The notes under the pieces: model-generated
Database searches by the model: none
Told to the model about the DNA's origin: nothing
Seen by the model: the letters and a program-made list of their open reading frames with translations, nothing else
Translations under genes and position numbers: made by a program
DNA from: Clostridiaceae bacterium
GTDB taxonomy: Bacteria > Bacillota > Clostridia > Monoglobales > Firm-18
DNA length: 10,653 bases
Assembly: GCA_012511915.1 (NCBI GenBank)
Contig: JAAZFB010000594.1
Span: 1-10,653, forward strand
Direction: 5' to 3'
Shown: one piece after another, positions 7,186 through 10,653 of the stretch
Position numbering within the stretch: the stretch's first letter is position 1
Layout: each line of letters begins with the position of its first letter

Positions 7186-8388
7186 ATGAAAATACCAAAG
7201 GAATTAATTAAGGAATTTGTAAAAAGCGAGGACTTCAAATCAACCGGTGACATTATGGAAAGCATCAAATCTATGTGTGCGGATGTGATGAACGAAGTAC
7301 TTCAGTGCGAAATTGACGAAAAATTAGGGTACGACCGACATGAACGCACAGAAAGCAACGAGGATAAGAATTACCGTAACGGCTCTACAAAACGTAAAAT
7401 CAAAACAGAACTCGGCGAGGTGGAAATATCAGTCCCACGTGACAGGAAAGGTGAGTACGAGCCGCAGATAATTCAAAAATATCAGCGTAATGCGGATGGG
7501 TTAGAGGAAAAAATATTATCGCTTTACGCACACGGAATGTCTACACGTGATATACAAGAGCAGATAAAGGATTTATATGATATTGAGATTTCCTCTGAGC
7601 TTGTAAGCAAGATTTCAGAGAAAATAATGCCGCAGGTCAATGAATGGCAGCAGCGTCCGCTGAATGAATATTACCCCTTCGTTTTCATGGACGCCATTCA
7701 TTACAAAATCCGTGAGAATCATCAGATTGTATCAAAAGCGGCATATGTGGTTCTCGGAGTGAATGAGGATGGCTATAAAGAAATCCTCGGCATATGGGTG
7801 GGCGGTAACGAGAGCAGTAAATTCTGGCTCGGTGTTCTTAATGAGCTAAAGAGCAGAGGTGTAAAAAACGTTGATTTGTTCTGTTTTGAGGTGCTTTCCG
7901 GCTCTCGTAAAGCGATAGAATCAGCATATCCTTCTGCCGGGATACAACGTTGTGTTATTCACCAAATCAGAGCAACAACGAAATATGTTTCCTACAAGCA
8001 TATCAAGGAATTTGTCGCTGATTTAAAACTGGTCTATGGTGCTGTCAATGAAGAAGCGGCACTTGAAAAGCTTATGGATTTCAAGGAAAAATGGCAAAAG
8101 GAATATCCGTCTGCCGTAAAATGGGAAGACAATTGGGATATTTTATCAACATTTTTTGCATATCCCGTTGAAATCCGTAAGATAATATATACAACGAATA
8201 TTATTGAAGGCTTGCACAGACAATTCAGAAAAGTAACCAAAACCAAGGCTGTTTTCCCAACCGATGAAAGTCTTAAAAAAATGCTGTATCTTGCATCACA
8301 GAATATCACTAAAAAATGGACGCAGAGATACAAGAACTGGGATATTGTTATCAGCCAGCTTGCTATCCTAAACGGCAAAAGCGCATAA
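7186..8388 (+). CDS. IS256 family (mutator-type) DDE transposase
   Basis: 400 aa, near the usual 390-410. The ATG at 7186 has AAGGAGG 10 nt upstream. The N-terminal part (about 1-110) holds the expected MNEVLQCEIDEKLGYDRHER and EVEISVPRDRKGEYEP segments, and LSLYAHGMSTRDIQEQIKDL follows (about 112-131). The catalytic core shows FVFMDAIHYKIR with Asp169, the block IQRCVIHQIRATTKYVSYKH that follows the second catalytic site, and IIYTTNIIEGLHRQFRKVTK with Glu341. The second site, normally C-V-D-G-L-x-G, reads CFEVLSGSRKAI, with Glu235 in place of the Asp and Val in place of the Gly. Spacing from Asp169 is 66 residues, the same as between Asp167 and Asp233 in IS256 as I recall. The enzyme cuts the element ends and moves them as a circle or copy. 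The motif change, with several others beside it, suggests a weakened or dead enzyme. Confidence 0.93.
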   Translation: MKIPKELIKEFVKSEDFKSTGDIMESIKSMCADVMNEVLQCEIDEKLGYDRHERTESNEDKNYRNGSTKRKIKTELGEVEISVPRDRKGEYEPQIIQKYQRNADGLEEKILSLYAHGMSTRDIQEQIKDLYDIEISSELVSKISEKIMPQVNEWQQRPLNEYYPFVFMDAIHYKIRENHQIVSKAAYVVLGVNEDGYKEILGIWVGGNESSKFWLGVLNELKSRGVKNVDLFCFEVLSGSRKAIESAYPSAGIQRCVIHQIRATTKYVSYKHIKEFVADLKLVYGAVNEEAALEKLMDFKEKWQKEYPSAVKWEDNWDILSTFFAYPVEIRKIIYTTNIIEGLHRQFRKVTKTKAVFPTDESLKKMLYLASQNITKKWTQRYKNWDIVISQLAILNGKSA

Positions 8389-8608
8389 GCGTCGGCTGCT
8401 GCCGCAGGAGTTTATCGCATTGGTTTTTCCTAAACCGGATGAAAAAACCGGACAGCCAAAGCCACCCGGTTTAGTGTAAAAGCCATAAGACCGCTCGGGT
8501 CGCACTCCTGCGTTGCCCTATCCTGTCTTGTGGTAAAAGCCAATGATAGTATTGACCAAATGTATTAACTTTAAACCTACTATTTCTTGACCAACGTAGA
8601 TTGTCGAA
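8389..8608 (+). other. Structured non-coding 3' section of the IS
   Basis: No gene is seen here. Several perfect dyads nest: an outer 9-bp stem (8403-8411 with 8504-8512, containing GCAGGAG/CTCCTGC), an inner 9-bp stem (CTAAACCGG 8430-8438 with CCGGTTTAG 8466-8474), and local hairpins CGGC-tgct-GCCG (8393-8404) and GACC/GGTC (8489-8492 with 8498-8501). GGTTTTT (8422-8428) could instead pair with AAAAACC (8443-8449). Two direct repeats GTAAAAGCCA lie at 8476-8485 and 8533-8542, and two TTGACCAA boxes at 8552-8559 and 8587-8594. It could be a structured transcript tail, a separate small RNA or transposase-binding sites. Confidence 0.5.
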
Positions 8609-8638
8609 TATTACCTACACAAGTTTGTCCGCAGACCC
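8609..8638 (-). repeat. IS right terminal inverted repeat
   Basis: Complement of the left repeat (19 of 30 positions), with core TACACAAGTTTGTCCGC at 8616-8632. It ends exactly where the second CATAGCAA begins. Confidence 0.85.
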
Positions 8639-8646
8639 CATAGCAA
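8639..8646. repeat. Target site duplication, right copy (CATAGCAA)
   Basis: Identical to 7083-7090 and directly abutting the right IS end. Confidence 0.88.
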
Positions 8647-8662
8647 CCCCCAAGAGATAGTT

Positions 8663-8923
8663 TTAATGACTTAGTTTGTATAACACATATTGGTTAAGGG
8701 ATACCCCTTCATTCTTCGCATTGTTTATCAAGTCTTTATGCAAGGTTTTAGGCAATCTTAGGGAAATCTTTCCGCTGTATTCTATCTCCGCCTTTAGTTG
8801 TTCGTGAGATACGGTGGACTGGGCCTTGCTTTTGGCTATTCTTTTAATTGCCTCCCTGTCCTGCTCATCCGGCTCTGCGACCGGGATATTATTTAATTTT
8901 GCTTCAAAGTCTTGTTTGTTCAT
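8663..8923 (-). CDS. Ribbon-helix-helix (HicB/CopG-like) antitoxin
   Basis: 86 aa. The N-terminal part (MNKQDFEAKLNNIPVAEPDE, then an acidic and basic helical linker) leads to a C-terminal ribbon-helix-helix: GKISLRLPKTLHKDLINNAK and NEGVSLNQYVLYKLSH (about 51-86). 'G+ISLR+PK.LH..L...A..EGVSLNQY..YKL' is the signature of proteins usually annotated as HicB family antitoxins. Such proteins bind and block the toxin and repress the operon through the RHH domain. Its ATG overlaps the toxin reading frame's TGA in an ATGA junction, with GGAGATG upstream (AGAGGAGATGTT), so the pair was translationally coupled. The antitoxin is intact while its toxin is broken. Its downstream terminator was split by the IS, so transcription may now run antisense into the IS. 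Confidence 0.82.
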   Translation of the reverse strand: MNKQDFEAKLNNIPVAEPDEQDREAIKRIAKSKAQSTVSHEQLKAEIEYSGKISLRLPKTLHKDLINNAKNEGVSLNQYVLYKLSH

Positions 8924-9162
8924 TTATAAACATCTCCTCTCGAATTAATTTCCTCAATGGTTATAATATTATCATTGCTATTATATGCAAATATTATGCG
9001 GTAGTGATAAATTTTCAGTCTGTACAAGTCGCTGCCCTGCAGTTATATTATATCACTCTCTCACTCTGTCAATCCCTCAATTGCCTTGATTAGTTTGTTG
9101 TAAGTGTTTTTGTCGGTTTTCTTCAAATATTTTTCGGGTTGTTTTTTATAGACAATGTCCAT
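8920..9162 (-). pseudogene. RelE/ParE family toxin with two in-frame stops
   Basis: The minus strand reads an 81-codon frame from ATG (9162-9160), with AAAGGAG upstream, to TGA (8922-8920). It begins MDIVYKKQPEKYLKKTDKNT and YNKLIKAIEGLTE, continues LQGSDLYRLKIYHYRIIFAY, and ends IEEINSRGDVYK. This is the RelE/ParE layout: two N-terminal helices, then the 'L.G..LYRLR...YRIIF.Y' beta core. Codon 34 is TGA (9063-9061) and codon 40 is TAA (9045-9043). Relatives as I know them carry Trp (TGG) and Lys (AAA/AAG) near these spots, so single base changes would explain both. Frame and all other motifs are preserved, so the decay is recent. Only a 33-aa fragment lacking the RNase/gyrase-acting core could be made. 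RelE-type toxins cut mRNA on ribosomes and ParE-type poison gyrase; I cannot tell which this was. Confidence 0.85.
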
Positions 9163-9187
9163 TTGCTCAACTCCTTTGTATGTGTAT

Positions 9188-9216
9188 ATGATAGCATATA
9201 TGATAGCATTTGTCAA
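9188..9216 (-). promoter_or_regulatory. Toxin-antitoxin promoter with tandem operator repeat
   Basis: On the minus strand, TTGACA (9216-9211), a 17-nt spacer and TATCAT (9193-9188) form a near-consensus sigma-A promoter about 25 nt from the toxin start. The spacer and -10 contain a 10-bp direct repeat, ATGCTATCAT (9209-9200 and 9197-9188), with a 12-bp period. Such repeats fit autoregulation by the RHH antitoxin; that assignment is inference. Confidence 0.75.
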
Positions 9217-9239
9217 GTGGTTTATATTAAAAGACAGAG

Positions 9240-9269
9240 AAAAACGGTCACAAAATAGACCGCTTTTTT
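9240..9269 (-). terminator. Bidirectional terminator below the XRE gene
   Basis: CGGTC (9245-9249) pairs with GACCG (9258-9262) around an 8-nt loop. On the minus strand TTTTT (9244-9240) follows, 11 nt beyond the XRE stop; on the plus strand CTTTTTT follows. The short stem makes it modest, but it also insulates the toxin-antitoxin promoter. Confidence 0.65.
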
Positions 9270-9273
9270 AATA

Positions 9274-9486
9274 TCAATCTTCCCCACCGACATACTCCAT
9301 AATATCGCCGGGTTGACAATTTAAAACGCTGCACAGTCTGGATATCGTGCGGGTATCAATATCTCCGCTCCCTGTGCGGATTTTTTGCCAAGCTGATTGG
9401 CTTATTAGGTTATCTTTTCTTATTTTATAAGTTGTATACCCCTTTTCCTTCAGCAAAGCAAGCAGTTTATCGTATTTAATAGGCAT
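9274..9486 (-). CDS. Small XRE/Cro-C1-type repressor
   Basis: 70 aa. I chose the ATG at 9486-9484 because GAAAGGGTGAAG lies just upstream and because the family usually starts this way (MPIKYDKLLALLKEKGYTTY). The frame is open back to 9576, but that extension runs through the operator region. Residues about 5-65 form the five-helix HTH: KLLALLKEKGYTTYKIRKDN, LISQSAWQKIRTGSGDIDTR and TISRLCSVLNCQPGDIMEYV. 'CQPGDIMEYV' is a common end of single-domain XRE regulators. It binds DNA as a dimer, most likely at the CACG-N6-CGTG dyads upstream of its own gene, controlling itself and the divergent early operon. It lacks the C-terminal peptidase domain of SOS-cleaved repressors, so induction would need another signal or an antirepressor. 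Confidence 0.88.
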   Translation of the reverse strand: MPIKYDKLLALLKEKGYTTYKIRKDNLISQSAWQKIRTGSGDIDTRTISRLCSVLNCQPGDIMEYVGGED

Positions 9487-9516
9487 TAACACTTCACCCT
9501 TTCTCTTATTTAACAT

Positions 9517-9525
9517 AGTATAACA
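9517..9525 (-). promoter_or_regulatory. Extended -10 promoter of the XRE gene
   Basis: The minus strand reads TGTTATACT (9525-9517), a TGn-extended -10, about 31 nt above the ATG. The -35 position (TTTATT, 9545-9540) is poor, which extended -10 promoters tolerate. A half-site CGTGCATAAT (9538-9529) lies in the spacer. Confidence 0.5.
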
Positions 9526-9569
9526 TACATTATGCACGAAATAAAGAGTATAATATGCACAAATATGAA

Positions 9570-9583
9570 CACGCATAATCGTG
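9570..9583. promoter_or_regulatory. Putative XRE operator O2
   Basis: CACG, six bases (CATAAT), CGTG. It is the same architecture as O1, with centres 35 bp apart, between the divergent promoters. Confidence 0.5.
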
Positions 9584-9595
9584 CAATATTACATA

Positions 9596-9624
9596 TTGAT
9601 TATACACGCAATATCGTGTATAAT
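9596..9624 (+). promoter_or_regulatory. Early operon promoter
   Basis: TTGATT (9596-9601), a 17-nt spacer and a perfect TATAAT (9619-9624). Transcription would start near 9631 and yield a leader of about 155 nt before the ATG at 9786. Operator O1 fills the spacer and the -10 box, so a bound repressor would block polymerase. Confidence 0.75.
9601..9622. promoter_or_regulatory. Putative XRE operator O1 (22-bp palindrome)
   Basis: TATACACG (9601-9608) and CGTGTATA (9615-9622) are perfect inverted arms around CAATAT. It overlaps the promoter spacer and -10 of the early operon. Confidence 0.65.
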
Positions 9625-9630
9625 ATGCTT

Positions 9631-9760
9631 GTAAGGTTGATACGGAGCAGGCGATAATACCGAAAGTATTATGAAAGACAAGCCCATATACTCGTGAGGT
9701 GCTCCAAAGCGACGGAGGTATAGCCGAGAAGATGACTTGACCGCCTGCAGGTAACCTTAA
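9631..9760 (+). ncRNA. Candidate structured leader RNA of the early operon
   Basis: The 5' leader between the promoter and the first early gene folds by eye into stacked helices. P1 pairs TAAGGTT (9632-9638) with AACCTTA (9753-9759). P2 pairs GCAGGCG (9647-9653) with CGCCTGC (9742-9748). P3, directly adjoining P2, is ATAATAC-CGAAA-GTATTAT (9654-9672). Smaller pairings are CAAG (9679-9682) with CTTG (9736-9739), TATAC (9687-9691) with GTATA (9718-9722), and CTCC (9702-9705) with GGAG (9714-9717). An exclusive alternative is GGAGCA (9644-9649) with TGCTCC (9700-9705), which competes with P2. ACGGAG occurs twice (9642-9647 and 9712-9717). There is no long ORF in its plus frames. I do not recognise it as any known riboswitch, and its function is unknown. 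Confidence 0.55.
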
Positions 9761-9785
9761 CACTAATAAAAAAGGAGTTTTGAGA

Positions 9786-10061
9786 ATGAGTACAACCGAA
9801 TTGACAAGCAAGGTCAGAGAGTTAAAGGAGCTTAAAGTAATGGCGGAGGAATTGGAGGCGGAGATTACAGCAATCGAGGACATTATAAAAGCAGAAATGA
9901 CCGCAAGAGGAACGGAAGAAATGATGGTCGACATTTTCAAAGTAAGGTACAGCACCGTTAAAAGCAGCCGTTTTGACACCACAGCCTTTAAAAAGACACA
10001 CCAAGACCTATACAACCAATACACAAAAGAAACGGTTACAAGAAGGTTTAGCGTTGCATAA
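9786..10061 (+). CDS. Early phage protein, 91 aa, coiled-coil, unknown function
   Basis: The ATG at 9786 follows AAAGGAG (9771-9777) with 8-nt spacing; the TTG at 9780 is too close to it. Residues about 3-40 form a coiled coil (VRELKELKVMAEELEAEI). The rest has VDIFKVRYSTVKSSRFDTTA and YTKETVTRRFSVA. From memory, similar short proteins (coiled coil, then 'V+Y..V.SSR.DT.A.KK', ending 'RRF.VA') are common at the head of early or recombination operons of clostridial phages, sometimes next to a YqaJ-type exonuclease. The shape also resembles Gp157-like proteins. No biochemical role is known to me. It is the first gene after the repressor-controlled promoter and structured leader, so it should be expressed when repression lifts. 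Confidence 0.82.
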   Translation: MSTTELTSKVRELKELKVMAEELEAEITAIEDIIKAEMTARGTEEMMVDIFKVRYSTVKSSRFDTTAFKKTHQDLYNQYTKETVTRRFSVA

Positions 10062-10111
10062 GAAAAGCCCATACTACAGCCGACCAAGCAAAGTATGAGC
10101 AGCACACCGCC

Positions 10112-10150
10112 GGAGCGGGGTACATAAATAATATACCACAGCCCCGCTCC
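10112..10150 (+). promoter_or_regulatory. 9-bp GC-rich hairpin between early genes
   Basis: GGAGCGGGG (10112-10120) pairs perfectly with CCCCGCTCC (10142-10150) around a 21-nt AT-rich loop. No T-run follows on either strand, so it is not a standard terminator. It may stabilise or process the transcript between the two early genes. The rest of 10062-10237 shows no gene; TATAAA at 10207-10212 could be a weak -10. Confidence 0.5.
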
Positions 10151-10237
10151 AAAGTCAATAAAAACGAAAGATTTGTAAAATGCGATAAAATAAATGGACC
10201 GTAAACTATAAAACAAACGAAAGGATGGGACCACATT

Positions 10238-10552
10238 ATGAAAAATTTAGCACACGTTATGGCTTTTCTGCAGGGAGCAGGCAACCGACCCGATGAAGAT
10301 AACGAGGAAATTATAAGACAAGAGGAAAAACAGCTTTTTGAGGTAACCAAAAGCACCCTATGCGGTGATAATGCGGTAAAGGTAAGTACATTTTTAGAGT
10401 TTGTAGGGGCTGAGTATGATTTGGGATACCTTGACGGACTAAAGGCCGGCGCAAGCCTTATGGTGGAATTGTTCACGGAGCACCCGCTAAAATACCGCAA
10501 CTTTGGGGAAGCGGTTACAAGCAAAACACGGAAAGGCGGCGCAGCGGTATGA
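10238..10552 (+). CDS. Hypothetical 104-aa early phage protein
   Basis: The ATG at 10238 is preceded by GAAAGGATGG (about 10 nt spacing). The protein is acidic in its first half (GNRPDEDNEEIIRQEEKQLF). It contains FVGAEYDLGYLDGLKAGASLMVELF (about 55-79), a helix resembling the 'GF/LDGLKLGARLM.E' helix of small phage and DUF6809-like proteins; the resemblance is only suggestive. A basic tail (KTRKGGAAV) ends it. There is no signal peptide or membrane segment. The stop overlaps the next start in ATGA, so the two genes are one operon. I do not recognise the function. Confidence 0.75.
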   Translation: MKNLAHVMAFLQGAGNRPDEDNEEIIRQEEKQLFEVTKSTLCGDNAVKVSTFLEFVGAEYDLGYLDGLKAGASLMVELFTEHPLKYRNFGEAVTSKTRKGGAAV

Positions 10553-10653
10553 AAAAGCACGACGGGGATATACTTATAGACATAATGGACCTTATAAATT
10601 CCGACAACAAACAGAGCGTGAGAACACTTGCACAAATAGAGGCGGAGCAGGAG
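10549..10653 (+). CDS. Start of a further early gene, cut by the window
   Basis: The ATG at 10549 overlaps the previous TGA by 3 nt (ATGA). GAAAGGCGG (10530-10538) lies 10 nt upstream as ribosome binding site. The frame is open for 35 codons to the window end, starting MKKHDGDILIDIMDLIN and continuing SDNKQSVRTLAQIEAEQE. It is acidic and helical. Too little is present to name a family. Confidence 0.6.
   Translation, partial: MKKHDGDILIDIMDLINSDNKQSVRTLAQIEAEQE

Larger units (their letters stand above)
7091..8638 (+). mobile_element. Complete IS256 family insertion sequence (1548 bp)
   Basis: The ends were set by the flanking 8-bp duplication CATAGCAA and by terminal inverted repeats that align from the first base with no gap. 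It carries one gene, an IS256 (mutator-like) transposase at 7186-8388, preceded by an RBS-masking hairpin at 7130-7177. After the gene, 250 bp of non-coding, highly structured DNA run to the right end, which makes it longer than the roughly 1.3 kb of IS256 itself. It is inserted between two converging transcription units, in the loop and one arm of the antitoxin terminator, and points the same way as the tape measure block. An intact duplication and intact ends indicate a fairly recent simple insertion. The element may no longer move by itself because the second catalytic Asp of its transposase is replaced. Confidence 0.92.
7073..8649 (-). terminator. Antitoxin terminator split by the IS256 insertion
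   Basis: With the IS and one copy of the target duplication removed, the minus strand reads GGGTTGC (8649-8643), a 7-nt loop TATGTCG, and GCAGCCC (7079-7073), followed by TTTTGTTTTG (7072-7063). The arms pair over all 7 positions, with one G-U. This is a standard terminator 13 nt beyond the antitoxin stop. The insertion now separates the two arms by about 1.5 kb, so it cannot work as built. The pairing is seen in the sequence; prior function is inference. Confidence 0.65.

Noticed and set aside
8552..8614. Outward promoters near the IS right end (TTGACC boxes)
   Set aside because: The second box has only TATTAC at a 16-nt spacing and the first has no good -10; too weak to list as promoters.
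9043..9063. Recoding (TGA as Trp or selenocysteine) to rescue the toxin
   Set aside because: The second stop is TAA, which such codes do not read through, and TGA ends another gene here (10550-10552).
9188..9209. Short CRISPR-like repeat
   Set aside because: There are only two 10-bp units with a 2-bp gap, inside a promoter; no array.
9631..9760. Leader RNA as a hammerhead ribozyme, glmS or c-di-GMP element
   Set aside because: I could not find the conserved core nucleotides of any of these in the right order.
10112..10160. Rho-independent terminator after the 91-aa gene
   Set aside because: The stem is strong but neither strand has a T-run next to it.
9530..10234. 234-codon minus-strand open frame with hydrophobic stretches
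   Set aside because: It runs through the operators, leader RNA and the 91-aa gene, which has its own ribosome binding site and family pattern. Its hydrophobicity comes from reading a charged gene in reverse.

Overview
The window looks like part of a prophage or phage-derived mobile element from a low-GC Gram-positive bacterium, most likely an anaerobic member of the Clostridia. The evidence is AT-rich DNA, strong AGGAGG-type ribosome binding sites, ATGA-type start/stop overlaps, a PBSX/XkdF-type protein, a Rha-type phage protein and a Clostridia-style IS256 transposase. Both ends of the window fall inside genes.

Positions 1-6924 form one tightly packed plus-strand block: the end of a sigma-70 region 4-like regulator, a 99-aa unknown, an XkdF-like (S78-type) prohead protease, a 131-aa unknown helical protein, a terminase small subunit-like HTH protein, a Rha family protein, a 1209-aa tail tape measure protein and a 73-aa ribbon-helix-helix-like protein. 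A rho-independent terminator follows at 6930. I see no large terminase, portal, major capsid, connector, tail tube, tail chaperone or baseplate gene among them, although junctions between genes are tidy. Either the element is reduced or rearranged, or it is something like a phage satellite that borrows a helper's particles. The window alone cannot settle this.

Positions 7091-8638 are a complete IS256 family insertion sequence with matched terminal inverted repeats and an 8-bp target duplication (CATAGCAA). Removing it in silico rebuilds a minus-strand terminator hairpin just beyond the neighbouring antitoxin gene, so the IS split that terminator. The IS has a 19-bp hairpin that would bury the transposase ribosome binding site in read-through transcripts, a structured 250-nt non-coding 3' section, and a Glu where the second catalytic Asp of the transposase is expected.

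Positions 8663-9216, on the minus strand, are a type II toxin-antitoxin operon. It has a near-consensus promoter containing a tandem 10-bp repeat, a RelE/ParE-like toxin killed by two in-frame stop codons, and an intact ribbon-helix-helix (HicB/CopG-like) antitoxin.

Positions 9274-10653 look like a lysogeny-style switch. A minus-strand 70-aa XRE repressor faces a plus-strand early operon across about 300 bp that hold two CACG-N6-CGTG dyads, a good plus-strand promoter, and a roughly 130-nt leader predicted to fold into a compact multi-helix RNA that I cannot assign to a known class. Three small early phage-like genes follow; the last runs off the window.
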